Source: Odontocerum albicorne
Lineage: Eukaryota; Arthropoda; Insecta; Trichoptera; Odontoceridae
Assembly: GCA_949825065.1 (NCBI GenBank)
Contig: OX463848.1
Span: 39,167,380-39,231,379, forward strand
DNA length: 64,000 nt
Reading direction: 5' to 3'
The notes beneath the pieces are model-generated. The model did not search any database and was not told the DNA's origin. It saw only the letters and a list, made by a program, of their open reading frames with translations. The translations under genes were made by a program, and so were the position numbers. Of the stretch, positions 19,755 to 29,954 are shown in pieces (the stretch's first letter is position 1; the number at the start of each line of letters is the position of its first letter).

Positions 19755-20205
19755 CAGTACATCTTTTGAATTATGTTGTTTATAGTTAAGGCATTAACGT
19801 TGTGGAGGTTTAAAAACATTGTAATTTATTTTTATCAAACACTGTTTATTCCACTTTTTTATAACGGTATAACCCTACCGGTTTCAAGGCTTTCATCTCA
19901 TCTTCAGGGGAGCACAAAGAAGACTAAATTCTGTTCGAACTGGTACCGATTAACACGCTTCAACGGTTGGGGGGTGAGGGAGGCATGGGACGATTTCGGC
20001 CAAGAGCGGAGAGCTTTTTGGGATATAACTGTTTACCAGAAGTTCGGATCGATGTACTGACTTAGAAATTTCTAGGGACTCTAATCTGTCCAATTTATTT
20101 CCGTTACTACTGATATGTAAGAATTTGGCATCATCGATAGAAAAAGTATGGTTTTCACGGTGACAATGATTAGCCATTTCAGAATAAATTAGAGGATTTA
20201 TTAAG
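19755..20205 (-). mobile_element. PAL element with Penelope-like coding end
   Basis: On the minus strand a frame ending at 19950 carries ANHCHRENHTFSIDDAKFLH, ISSNGNKLDRLESLEISKS, like the segment that follows the GIY-YIG nuclease in Penelope-like retroelements. It is followed by the PAL non-coding end: CTCCCCTGAAGATGAGATGA, AAGCCTTGAAACCGGTAGGG, GTGGAATAAACAGTGTTTGA and the far end CAACGTTAATGCCTTAACTA. This is the only locus that joins coding sequence to PAL ends. RT and the nuclease catalytic residues are absent. Confidence 0.6.
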
Positions 20206-20460
20206 GCGGAAAAGAAGAAATAAAAAAAAAGAAAACTAAAAAATATATGCGTGTTTGATACTAGCACGTAACTGATGAACCAATTATGCAAGAAGTATTC
20301 GGAGGTATAAGGATACCTATGACTTCATTCATACCTATTCTGTCGAAAAAAAAAACAGATGCGTGAGACTCTCGCGAGGTAGAAGTGAAACTTCTTAGCT
20401 CCTAGGAAAAGTTGATTTTAGGCATTGCTTTGTTCCATTTAACGTTTTTTTTAGGCTGGG

Positions 20461-21120
20461 AAATGGTTATTTTAATTAATTAATGTATTGTAAATAAAGT
20501 TAATTAATTAATTAAAAACTATTAATGATTAATTAATTATTATTATATTAATTAATAATAATTATTAATTAATTATTGTAATTATTAATAATTCATTCAT
20601 AATTATCAATATTAATAATAATTATAAATAATTAGTAATTATAATATTCATATTATATTTTTAATTAATATTATAATTAATTAATAAATTTTTTATATTA
20701 ATTAATTAATTAATTATTATAAAAAAAAATTAATATTACTATTAATAATAATATTAATATTAATAATATTATTAATAGTAATAATATTAATATTATTAGT
20801 GAAAATAATAATCATTATTAATAACTATTATTATTAATTAGTATTATTAATTATAAATTAATTTTATTATATTTATTAAATTATATATATTAATTAATTA
20901 TTATTAATTTATTAATTTAATATCATTTAATTAATTAAATTACATATAAATATTTATTATTATAATATAATATTTATTTTATATTAAATAAATAAATAAA
21001 TTTATTTATTTATCGTTCATTCATGAATTTATTAAATTATTTATTTATATTATTAATAATTATATATTTAATATTTATTAAACTATTTATTTATATTAAT
21101 GTAAATAAATATTAAAGATC
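20461..21120. repeat. Extreme A+T block, degenerate TTAATTAA
   Basis: By my count 20521-21120 has about 25 G or C in 600 bases (about 4%). It consists of interrupted TTAATTAA, TAATAATAT and TTTATTTA runs with many small palindromes. No coding capacity. Confidence 0.85.
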
Positions 21121-21339
21121 ATTTGAAATATTACCATTTAAGTCGGAGAAGGGGAAGCGTTTCACTTTTCGTGACGTTCAGGCCAATTTGCCCTACCGCG
21201 CCTATAGAAGTTACACTTAAAAAAAAGCCCGGCGGTGTGCTCCGATCGTCTCATTTCGGTGTGTCATCGGATCCAGTACAGCGATGTGGCCGGTGAGTTA
21301 CAACAGCTCTTTGGCATAGAAAAAAAAAAAAAACTCCAC
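21121..21339. other. No recognisable gene or repeat
   Basis: Composition returns abruptly to normal after the A+T block. Nothing recognised. Confidence 0.45.
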
Positions 21340-21432
21340 GGTATACCATAACTTCGCTTTCCAACTAAATTGACGTTGGAATGGCGAGGGAGTCCTCGGC
21401 TACGAGGCCCAGCTACGATGGCGATTATTGTA
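21340..21432 (+). repeat. Dispersed repeat, partner at 11580-11674
   Basis: CTTCGCTTTCCAACTAAATT, GACGTTGGAATGGCGAGGGA and CTCGGCTACGAGG occur in the same order in the inverted partner. Confidence 0.55.
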
Positions 21433-21539
21433 TCCTGAATATCCTGACCACGTCTTTCATCATTTCCGCATCATTAATTTGGATACGTTGATGGTTACCA
21501 TACGCATGAATGAATTACTCGGAACTTCTTTACAAGTCG

Positions 21540-21886
21540 GCTTTTATTTTATTTATTTATTTTATTTAACACTTTTATTGCAATACAATCTGGCGGGCTT
21601 ATTGCCAGGCGGCAATCTCTTCCAACCAGCCAGACAAAAGTAAATGAAGCAAGTTAGATGGTCGCATAAATCTTTCAAATGACTGACTATCCATCCCCAC
21701 GAAATCCATAAACACATACGTGAGCACATGCCCACGAACCCCACAAAGACGGACAATCACCCGAACATTATTTTTCATATAAAGTGAGATATCATCAATC
21801 AAAAGGAAAGGAAGGGATGGTGGAGAGGAAAGGAAAAGAAAAATCAGGAATTAAACACGTTATTTTACTGACTAGTAATTAAGAGT
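21540..21886 (-). mobile_element. J1: LINE-J 3' UTR, inverted
   Basis: The reverse complement matches 36240-36565 closely over its whole length: TAATTACTAGTCAGTAAAAT, AACGTGTTTAATTCCTGATT, GATATCTCACTTTATATGAA, TTTATGGATTTCGTGGGGAT, GGTTGGAAGAGATTGCCGCC, CAATAAGCCCGCCAGATTGT, TTGCAATAAAAGTGTTAAAT. It contains only the ORF's last codons and the UTR. The tail is TAAATAAATA-type rather than pure A. Confidence 0.85.
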
Positions 21887-22284
21887 TTTTACAGTTTATT
21901 ATAAATATTATACCGGATTGATTTGGTTTATTTTGATCCACACAATCTCCCTAGCTCACTCCTAAGCCCCTTCCGTCGTCTGAAAGCACATAAACCCCAT
22001 TGATCTATACCACATGGCCGGCACCGGACTCGCTGGTCGCACCGCTCTAGCTAGTTGTGTATATCTGAAATGGTACTCGCTGCAACGACGCACCTTTAGA
22101 GGCCCCTAATTTAACATATGTTTATGCAGTGCCGTGTGTGCATGCATCTGCAGTGTGATTGCATCATGTTGCACTTTTACGTATTCATAAGGCGTTAATA
22201 TCCGTCATTATTAAACGGAAAATGATGATATATGTTATTACGTGTATATTTATGTTGACAAAGTTAACGATGTTGAAAATATCG

Positions 22285-22505
22285 TTATAGAAAAAACGTA
22301 TTTAAAATACACACCATCACGCCATTTCCCTGTCGGGTTAGGCAGAGAGGACATAGCGCTAAACTTTCCGATCTCGATACACATCTTAGCCTCTTCTATA
22401 TCCATAAATCTTCTCATACAACTTCTACGATTTCTCTGACTTGCGTTTTTTTTCATACTAACTTAATCCAACCGTAATTTCCTTGGTCCAACCATACTTA
22501 AAATT
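22285..22505 (-). mobile_element. LINE-A 3' fragment
   Basis: The minus-strand frame contains SQRNRRSCMRRFMDIEEAKM and ending LPNPTGKWRDGV, the extreme C-terminus of LINE-A (consensus-like: NRRSCMKR, D(I/V)EEAKD, PDRKMA). Preceded by the TATGGTTGGACCAAGG region. Confidence 0.7.
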
Positions 22506-22664
22506 ATTGTATTATAGTTTTATTGTATACAATTCAATCTGGCGGGTTTATTGGCAGTTTTGCAACAACTTAGATAATTTTAATATAAGTATATATAGTA
22601 TTCGCCAGAATATCACGACAATATTTAGAAATAGCTACTAACTTTGTGTTCTCCTTTATTTATA

Positions 22665-23951
22665 TTGGGTCCTTACATGTGAAATTGGCGTTTTGTTTGG
22701 GAGGAACATAAAGTTGATTTTTTTTTAATATAATATATTTATTTAATCAAAGTATGTACCATTGCTATCTATGCACTTTTGCCATCTCATAGGTAGTTCA
22801 TCGATCCCTTTACTAAAAAAACCATTCGGACGGGAATCAATAAAATCTTTGAAGTCGGTTTGGACTGCCCCATCGGAGTTGAATTTTTTCCCTTGCAAGA
22901 AGTTATCCAAATTTCGAAAAAAATAGTAATCTATTGGGGCAAGGTCCGGAGAGTACGGTGGATGTCTTAGACATTCCAATTGAAGATCTTCTAATTTGGT
23001 AGCCGTCTGTTGTGCAGTGTGTGGTCTAGCGTTATCATGAAGCAGCAGTGGCCTAGAGCGATTAACCAGCCTCGGTTGTTTAGCAGCTAGCTTTTCCATC
23101 ATGGTTTGCAGTTGCTGACAATAGACATCTGCCGTAATCGTCTGGCCAGATTTAAGAAAGCTGTAGTGAACGACACCAGCACTAGTCCACCAAACGCTCA
23201 CAAGTAACTTTTTTGGAGTCAATTTTCGCTTGGGGCATGGTTTGGCTGGTTCGGCAGGGTTCAGCCATTGCGATGAGCGCTTCCGATTATCATACATGAT
23301 CCACTTTTCATCACAGGTAATGATTCGATTCAAAATCCCTTCATTATTGTGCCGGTTGAGTAATGCAACGCAGCAGTCAACGCGCGTTTGTTGATTTGCT
23401 TCACTCAATTCGTGAGGTACCCACCTTTCAAGCTTTTTCACCTTCCCAATTTGCTTCAAGTGGATTAAAACAGTTTTATCACTAACACCGCAGCCTGCAG
23501 CTAACTCGGACGTGGTTTGCGATGGATCCGCTTCCACAATAGCCTTCAATTCTTCATTATCAACTTTGGTCTCCGGCCGTCCACAGGGCTTGTTCTGCAG
23601 GTCGAAATTTCCAGAACGAAAACGTTGGAACCAAAAACGCACTGTGTTTTCTTTTGCGGCACCGTCGCCATACACATCATTAATCCTTCGAGCCGTTTCT
23701 GCAGCACTGGTGCCACGGTGGAACTCGTACTCGTAAATAACGCGATATTTCAAGTTTTCCATTTTGTAAACTGAGTGATGCAAAGAAAAAAAACAATTGA
23801 GGAAAAAACAAATGAATTATAATTTTCGAAACACAAATACTTGAGTAAATAGCTGTATAAATTTTAATTTGGAATTCCTAACCAAAGAGAAGATATTTGA
23901 GATCAAAGTTGCCAGTACGGCAAAACGCCAATTTCATATGTAAGGACCTAA
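22665..23951 (-). mobile_element. Complete mariner element, 1287 bp
   Basis: Flanked by TA on both sides (22663-22664 and 23952-23953). The ends are inverted: TTGGGTCCTTACATGTGAAA at the low end against TTAGGTCCTTACATATGAAA (inverted) at the high end, both continuing TTGGCGTTTTG, with 2 mismatches in 31 bp. The length and the transposase place it in the cecropia-type mariners (relatives of Hsmar1). The same 1287-bp length recurs at 43250-44536. Structure, ends and reading frame are all intact. Confidence 0.95.
22743..23762 (-). CDS. Mariner transposase, intact, 339 aa
   Basis: DD34D transposase of the Tc1-mariner superfamily: binds the terminal repeats, excises the element and inserts it at TA. 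I chose the ATG at 23762 (MENLKYRVIYEYEF); the frame is open 7 codons further upstream without an ATG. Residues 1-110 are the two helix-turn-helix domains, with GRPETK (61-66) as linker. WVPHEL (114-119) is the conserved linker motif. Catalytic acids are D151 (CDEKW), D243 (HDNARPH) and D278 (APIDYYFF), with 34 residues between the last two. YSPDLAP is at 270-276. It ends SNGTYFD-stop. Length is normal for the family and no stop or frameshift is seen, so activity is possible but not shown. Not a host gene: it sits inside its own terminal repeats. Confidence 0.93.
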   Translation of the reverse strand: MENLKYRVIYEYEFHRGTSAAETARRINDVYGDGAAKENTVRFWFQRFRSGNFDLQNKPCGRPETKVDNEELKAIVEADPSQTTSELAAGCGVSDKTVLIHLKQIGKVKKLERWVPHELSEANQQTRVDCCVALLNRHNNEGILNRIITCDEKWIMYDNRKRSSQWLNPAEPAKPCPKRKLTPKKLLVSVWWTSAGVVHYSFLKSGQTITADVYCQQLQTMMEKLAAKQPRLVNRSRPLLLHDNARPHTAQQTATKLEDLQLECLRHPPYSPDLAPIDYYFFRNLDNFLQGKKFNSDGAVQTDFKDFIDSRPNGFFSKGIDELPMRWQKCIDSNGTYFD

Positions 23952-23953
23952 TA

Positions 23954-24484
23954 TAAATAACCTAGTATAAACGAAACATTAAGGACAATACTTTACCTCT
24001 GGAGTTAAGTAACCCTGCATCAACATGTGGAAGGTTTCGATTCTGCAAAGTAACTTGCATATCGTTCTACAAGTTAGCCCATGTGTTTTCTATATCTCAA
24101 GATCTATCCATAAAATTCTCAAAAAATCCAATTTTTGTTCTATGTAAGCGTTATTCCACTAAAAACAAATCTGATTTCTTTACCTCTACAAAATAAGTCT
24201 GACAATTTCGTAAGTCTGCTTGGTGAAGTTTGGTAATATTTTGTGGTATACATATATAACATATATTGAACTTAAATATAAATATAATTATTAAATAATT
24301 TTAAAACAATGACTGTAATTTATTATTACTTCTGCTTTTTGTATATTCATGTTAGTTTAAAATAAAGTTTTGTATTTTTTGTCAATAATTTTAAGTACTT
24401 GTATAACCTGTCACATGTTCATTTGTATATATGTTAAAGACACTGTTGTGTCGTTAATTAAATTAAATTAAATAAAAAAAAAAG
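23954..24484. other. No recognisable gene or repeat
   Basis: AT-rich flank of the mariner; nothing supported. Confidence 0.5.
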
Positions 24485-24622
24485 TGGTAAACTCTTCCTA
24501 ACAAGCAGAAAGGTCTAATGCTTAAGCGAAAACCAGACTATGACCATTATAAAATTCCAGTTACCAACGGGAATCAAACACGCGACCCTGGAAGACAGGA
24601 GTCTTATCAACTAGGCCACGAA
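24485..24622 (-). mobile_element. SINE-1 copy, short
   Basis: Minus strand: GTGGCCTAGTTGATAAGACT and CCTGTCTTCC (head), GGGTCGCGTGTTTGATTCCC (B box), GTTGGTAACTGGAA, GGTTTTCGCTTAAGC, TTTCTGCTTGTTAGGAAGAG (tail start). The end is missing. Confidence 0.65.
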
Positions 24623-24699
24623 TATTGTCATTTGCTGGAACTAGTGTCTTCCTCGCGGGATTTCAGATTTAATCTAATAAATATTGATGTATTTCTTTC

Positions 24700-25310
24700 T
24701 CAGATGGTGGAAGAGTTAAGAAGTACACCGAAAGCGTGAAGTGCTAGGAAATAAAGTCAGTCTATGGGACACTAAACCATATACTCAAACCGGAATGTAT
24801 CAAAATCTTTTGAGATGATTGTCTATAATAGTATTTTAGTACCAACTTTGATGTATGGAAGTAAAACGTGGATATCTAAAAAATCTTAAAGTAGCCAAAT
24901 AAATGCTGTAGAAATGCGTTCATTGAGAAGAATACAATGTAAGTCAGAATACAGAATTAAGTAATTATGGATAAATGTGAAATTAAGGCTGATGTGTGAA
25001 ATAAGATAAAAAAGAGCACTCTGAGATAGTTTGGATATGTAGAACGAATAAATAATAACTAAACAAATATATAGAGCAGATGTGAGTGGAAGGCGTGGTA
25101 GAGGAAGATCAAGGAAGGTATGGTTAGATCAAGTAAATGATATTTTGATATAAGGAAACGTAAAAGATAAAGTAGTCTTATGAGTTGTTTGAGAAGGTTT
25201 ATGGATGTGAAAGATACGAAGGATGTTTGTCGAAAAATGAAAGTCCGTCCTCGCTGCCTACCTTTGATAGAAAATTGGCGACATGATGCTATGTACGTAT
25301 GTGAGATAAG
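24700..25310 (+). mobile_element. LINE-A fragment, long but decayed
   Basis: One of the two longest LINE-A copies. In order on +: GTCAGTCTATGGGACACTAA (KVSGAL-like), TAGTACCAACTTTGATGTAT (LVPTLMYG-like), AAATGCGTTCATTGAGAAGA (EMRSLRR-like), AGGCTGATGTGTGAAATAAG, GAGTGGAAGGCGTGGTAGAG and GAAGATCAAGGAAGGTATGG (SGRRGRGRSRKVW), TTATGGATGTGAAAGATACG (MDVKDTKD). Stops throughout. It covers from after the RT palm to the C-terminus. Confidence 0.75.
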
Positions 25311-25361
25311 TCAGTAACAATTAGAAATAAAAAGAAAGATTAGAAATTGACTATTTATTTA

Positions 25362-25430
25362 ACACTTTTATTGCAAATACAATCTGGTGGGATTATTGCC
25401 AGGCGGCAATCTCTTCCAACCAACCAGACT
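25362..25430 (-). mobile_element. J1 tail fragment
   Basis: The plus text TTTATTTAACACTTTTATTG, then CAATCTGGTGGGATTATTGC and AGGCGGCAATCTCTTCCAAC, is the inverted last ~70 bp of LINE-J. It is either a severely 5'-truncated insertion or a SINE-1 tail. Confidence 0.65.
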
Positions 25431-25850
25431 TTATACTACACATAAGTGTCGACATTTTAAAGTTCAATAAAAGTCCTCTGCTTAGTATGTTTCTCGTAAA
25501 AAAATGTACCTTTTTACGCCTACCTACTCACATACCCTTATTAGCCTATCACTACTGGTCTCTCCCTCTCCTGTACCTATAATAATTAGGAAATATATAT
25601 TTTAGACATAATTTAGTTCATATTAACCTGTCGAGGAAGATGGAGGTCTTTGAAACCGGTAGTGTACTAAAATAAAGTTTTATTTATTTTATAAACATTC
25701 AGTATATTTATTTTTTATCTTCAACCTGCTAAGCAGCTCCCAACTTGACTAGAATAATCGTTCAATGCGATACAATCGACGAGTATATGTTTATAAGATC
25801 TGATTATCTCTGTATAAATAAGTTTATGTATATATTTCCCTGTTGATTGA
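25431..25850. other. No recognisable gene or repeat
   Basis: Contains TGGAGGTCTTTGAAACCGGT and AGTGTACTAAAATAAAGTTT at 25640-25680. A similar phrase (AGGTCTTTAAAACCGGTAGT) is at 1980-2000, suggesting another short dispersed 3' end related in layout to PAL. Confidence 0.4.
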
Positions 25851-26160
25851 TTGTCGAAGGTCTATGCTATTGACGTCTACACTTTTCGGTCATCAGCCTG
25901 CAGTCCCTCAGACGGTAGTGAAGTACGGGATAGAGAGCAAAGAAAGCTCATGAAGCCTCGCCGCACGCTACGTCTTTGCGCCTTCTTCCCGTTCTTCTCC
26001 AGCATCGTCACCTCAACTCTACCGTCTTCACCATCGTCGCTTCACTGAGACCCCCGGGAGGGGCGGGAGGACGCCTAACCTGAACTGCGCCACCAGGGCC
26101 GCCGACATGAGCTATCGTATCCCTTTGAGTATAGTCACCATGCCCAACTATGGTTGATTC
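25851..26160 (+). other. GC-richer segment, unrecognised peptide
   Basis: A local rise in G+C (C/G-rich 26040-26100) with a 65-codon open frame (25851-26045) containing SDGSEVRDREQRKLMKPRRT. No start context, domain or repeat partner is recognised. It could be a retroelement ORF fragment or an exon; I cannot decide. Confidence 0.3.
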
Positions 26161-26280
26161 AATTCGGATTAAGGAAGGCAAGAGAAATCAAAGGCTCATC
26201 GAGCCCCAAAATAAAACAGAGATTATCACTCAAATACTTAACATAAGTATACACATATAAATAACACTGCACACACATAT

Positions 26281-26370
26281 GACACAACAGTGGAAAAGGT
26301 ATTCCCTCAGATCACTGACAGAAGATCGACGACGCAGTAAAATGCGCACGTTTTAAAAATTGATTAAAAA
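26281..26370 (+). repeat. 85-bp repeat, partner at 47278-47365
   Basis: ACACAACAGTGGAAAAGGTA, TTCCCTCAGATCACTGACAG and GCAGTAAAATGCGCACGTTT match the partner with only a few substitutions. Upstream sequences of the two copies differ, so this is the shared end of a dispersed element. Confidence 0.7.
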
Positions 26371-26394
26371 TTCAAGAACTCGTTTTCGTTCGTT

Positions 26395-26470
26395 CGTTCG
26401 CGATTTAGTTGCGCAGAAGCTTGTCTCGAGATCCCTGGGGTTGCGGGTTGTTTCCCACTATTTTCCATTT
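26395..26470 (+). mobile_element. SINE-like tRNA head
   Basis: GATTTAGTTGCGCAGAAGCT followed by TGTCTCGAGATCC and GGTTGCGGGTTGTTTCCCAC resembles the SINE-1 head (A-box arm, CTTGTCT, B box GGTTGCGGGTT). The body is not recognisable. Confidence 0.4.
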
Positions 26471-26529
26471 TTATAAATGGATTTCAGTATGTCTTTTACA
26501 CAAGATATAAACGAAAGTGTTATACGAGT

Positions 26530-26712
26530 ACAATTTATTTATTTATTTATTATTACACATGACAAGAAATATACACAATTTGCGAAAAAAAAACAACAGG
26601 TAATTTGATTTGGACATACAATTTTAATGTATCTGGGTTTGTTGCCTTTCATTTGTCGTATCCCAAGTAAACTAGGCTTTTGTCTGTGTCTCACTGAGGA
26701 TATTTAGCATGA
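26530..26712 (-). repeat. U2 dispersed repeat
   Basis: Inverted U2 copy, well preserved: CATGACAAGAAATATACACA, AACAACAGGTAATTTGATTT, ATCTGGGTTTGTTGCCTTTC, GTAAACTAGGCTTTTGTCTG. Begins with TTTATTTATTTATTATTA, the inverted tail. Confidence 0.75.
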
Positions 26713-27907
26713 AAAAATAAATCGATACTTCTTTCCGATTTTTGATTACACAAAAACAAAACCCCCGTTGCACGCTCTCTTCAACCTGACAAACAGTGAC
26801 ACTCAACTACAACTGGAAACATCTTGTCAAATTCAAATCCTCACACATCATCACTCCAGAAAGACCGAAAATATTCAACCCACAATATACCGCACACAAT
26901 CATAAGAATAAAAATTAATATTAAAACAATGCAATGTTTTTTTTTTAATGTTATCTTTATTTCAGTATGTTTTCTGAACAAATATGATACATGAAAAAAA
27001 TTGTCGTGAAACTTGATCCAAGTATTTCATCCGTCAGATAAGTTGCCAAATAATAATAAATCATCCACTATCAATATTTAAACATAACCGCTAATTAAAC
27101 AATGCTGTTCTGACCCCACAGCTCAGCACACCGAGTGTTGATTTGGCGGGCATGACATTGTGCATGAATGATTGCATCTGTAACCCCCCTAGGGCGCCCT
27201 TGTTGGACGGCAATGCACTCCCTCCGCAGAAACGGTCGCACATCGTGTGCAAGCTGCACTGCTAATGTCCGAACAGCATTACTATAATTTATTTGATAAC
27301 CGAGATTCAGGGGTTGTTAACTATGTTGATTTTTACTACATTATATGTAGTAAAAATCACTTACAATTTTCGACTTACAATTTTTCTCTTCTACTCGTAT
27401 ATGTGTCGTGTCTCGTCCCCTTAATGTTGGCTATCACTCTTGAGAAAATTTTCTGTCTTTGGTGGCACGAAACAGCTCCTCAACTGTCTGAATACCTGTA
27501 ACCAAGTCAAGTGCCTTCTATCAATTCCGCGTCGACTCTCAATTACATTTACTATATACATTTAACGTTTTCCTCGCGGGAAGCACAAACGCCTGTGATC
27601 TGATCTGTAGCATTCCTTTGTGTATTTTACGTAATGTTTAGTTTATCTCCTTTATTTAATGAGTCTCCTTAAGAGTAATGACTATTATTTATTATCAGAA
27701 AATTACTTGAATGTCATGTTTACTTGGTGGTAAAATCAAATATAAGTGGTTCTAAACAAAATACGCGTTTAAACTTAGAAATTAAAAAACGCCGAAATTG
27801 TGCCGCGCACAGGATTCGTGGAATTTGATTTTTAACGCGGTGTACAGGTTAATTATTTTAGTCCACATTATATACATATAGTACATACCGTCACACCATT
27901 TTGGATT
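26713..27907. other. No recognised gene; one odd minus-strand peptide
   Basis: 27108-27280 minus strand reads VQLAHDVRPFLRRECIAVQQ then GRPRGVTDAIIHAQCHARQI without a stop, in a slightly GC-richer stretch. It looks coding-like, but I cannot place it in a family. The rest is AT-rich with short unrelated frames. Confidence 0.4.
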
Positions 27908-28125
27908 GTAGTACTCGTATATTACACTACCGTTGTATACAGTACAACCTGGCCGGCATTGTCCTGTGGCAATCTCTTCCAACCAACCAGAAATATGTTA
28001 AAGAGGCCTTAAGTGAAAACCAGACTGGAATCCTTTTTGAAAAAGTTCCAGCGGGATTTTAACCTGCAACCTCCAGGCTAGGACACAAGCGTCTTACCAA
28101 CTAGAGCACGGAGGTCGTCATTTTT
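27908..28125 (-). mobile_element. SINE-1 copy, near full length
   Basis: Minus strand: GACGACCTCCGTGCTCTAGT, TGGTAAGACGCTTGTGTCC (head), GGAGGTTGCAGGTTAAAATC (B box), GATTCCAGTCTGGTTTTCAC, TTAAGGCCTCTTTAACATAT, TTCTGGTTGGTTGGAAGAGA, CCGGCCAGGTTGTACTGTAT. This copy gives the clearest comparison of the SINE-1 3' part with the LINE-J 3' end. Confidence 0.85.
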
Positions 28126-28127
28126 CT

Positions 28128-28290
28128 ATTGAATCAGGCAGAGAAAACAGGGCGCCAAACTTTCCTATCACCACATTCGTACAGTTTCTTCTGTTTCTCT
28201 TACTCCTTACCTTTCCTTTAAAAAATCATTTGCTTGGTCTAACAGTACTTTTCTCGTTCGGCCTCTCCCACGACTCTTAATTCATGTTTA
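28128..28290 (-). mobile_element. LINE-A 3' fragment
   Basis: Inverted LINE-A end: GGCAGAGAAAACAGGGCGCC, AAACTTTCCTATCACCACAT, ACAGTTTCTTCTGTTTCTCT. Decayed. Confidence 0.55.
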
Positions 28291-28479
28291 TTTTGCTTGT
28301 TTAGAAATTTGTAATTTTTTTTATTTGAGTTTAGTTTTTTTTTTTGTAAAATTTGTGAATCGATTAAAACAGTATAAATATATCCAAGAAAGGCTAGTTG
28401 GTTGGAAGTATTTTATGTATAGCAACAAGTCCGCCAGATGTACTAATGTACGAATATAACTATACCATATACACAAAAT

Positions 28480-29104
28480 AATGAAAATAAATATAGCAAT
28501 TAACTTTCTAAATTACCTAAAAACTTCTCGGTTATGAATCTTACTACTTTAAAAAAGATATATTTTTACACAAATATTAAAATACGAACTATAAAGAAAC
28601 AAGCAAAATTGAAATATTATAGAAATGAAAGAATACTGCTTTTCACACGTTATAAGGCAAATCATGCCTCTATTTAATCCAATGAAAGTTCTATAAGGCT
28701 GATGAATATTTTCTCATATTCAAGGAAGGTGATATGAGACTATGTACTCGTATTAAGGCATGAAAAATATTTGTATCCTTATCAATTGTTCAGTACCCCT
28801 ACGTTGTGATTATTTTCCATGAAGGGGGGACTCCGCATAATCCATACATATGACACGGCACAAGCGGGTCACCCTGCGGTGCAAGGGTTGGTGGGAGAGG
28901 CAAGGGCGATACAAGACAACCTTCCTACAAGCCACGTTTGTTTGCTTCCAGGATTAGTTACTCTACGTATTGAGACAGTGGCGGATCTATTCTTGCAGAA
29001 CCTCACGCTCATCTTTTTTGTGGCCCTGTCATTTATTAATTTGTATACGAACTGGTTATGTGTATATGTTAAAGATTGTGGCAGGTATACAGCATTGTCG
29101 TACA
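28480..29104. other. No recognised gene
   Basis: 28819-29000 is GC-richer with open frames on both strands (for example AVQGLVGEARAIQDN on +). No domain recognised. The phrase CAGTGGCGGATCTA at 28977 resembles some MITE ends, but no inverted partner is present. A J1-like tail (GGCTAGTTGGTTGGAAGTAT, AACAAGTCCGCCAGATGTAC) lies just before, at 28395-28455. Confidence 0.4.
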
Positions 29105-29560
29105 TATAAATACATATCATCATGCCATTTTCCTGTCGGGGTAGACAGAGACTAGAGTGCGCCAGATTTTCCTATCACGACACACATCTTCTACATCCAC
29201 GCACCTTTTCATACAGTTCCTACGATTTCTCTGACTTGTCACATTTCCTTCCCTCAAAATATTGATCCAACCATACTTTCCTTGATCTTTTACGCCTTCC
29301 AATCACATTTGCACTGTATATTTGTTTTATTAGTCTCTGCGTTCTTTCGTTCCATATGTCTAAACCATCTTTGCGTACTGTACTTCATCTTACTCAACAT
29401 CAGCCTTAAGTATACATTCATCCCTAATCACTTCATTCCATATTCTGTTACACATTGTCACCCCGTGTATTCTTCTAAGTGCACGCATTTCTATAGCAGT
29501 GATTCGTCTCATTTCAGTCTAGTTCCACGTCCACGTTTTATTTCTGGTGTGTACTTTTAA
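29105..29560 (-). mobile_element. LINE-A fragment, inverted
   Basis: Minus-strand C-terminus: SQRNRRNCMKRCVDVEDVCR, DRKIWRTLVSVYPDRKMA. Further 5' (higher coordinates) are inverted phrases for the RGRG and GHVERMNE regions and the RRI.GVT region (CACCCCGTGTATTCTTCTAA). Many stops. Starts at 29108 with a TATGTATGT-like tail. Confidence 0.75.
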
Positions 29561-29954
29561 CTTGGCAGATTTTAATACTGTCATGTTCCAGTATTTATGT
29601 TTTAGTTCCTTATTATCTTTGTTGCTTATTGCTTTCCTCATGAATCTTTACGTAAATATTGAACAACCAGAGTGACATAACACATCCTTGCTTTACCATG
29701 TCCCGTCCACTCTAACACTAATACATGCACTCTCCATATTTATTCAATATTTTCCTTAACTATAAACAACATAATTAATATTGTTTTCGTTATTTAAGGC
29801 CAAATCTTTATATAACGCTGTTACATGACACCCCTCACCTAAAGAACGTTTCGAGAATTCAAGTTAAGTACGAACTGACTATTACACAATGATAATTCAG
29901 AATAAATTCGGCCTGAAAATAAAAGTCTTGCGCGGAAGTTAATCCGCCTGGTTA
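29561..29954. other. No recognisable gene or repeat
   Basis: Probably continues the decayed LINE-A for a short distance (29570-29700), then nothing recognised. Confidence 0.4.

Noticed and set aside
22743..23762. Domesticated mariner (SETMAR-like host gene)
   Set aside because: The frame lies between its own terminal repeats and TA duplications, has no SET domain upstream and no sign of splicing; it is an ordinary transposon copy.
25851..26160. CpG-island-like promoter
   Set aside because: The G+C rise is short and carries no recognisable promoter elements or downstream gene.
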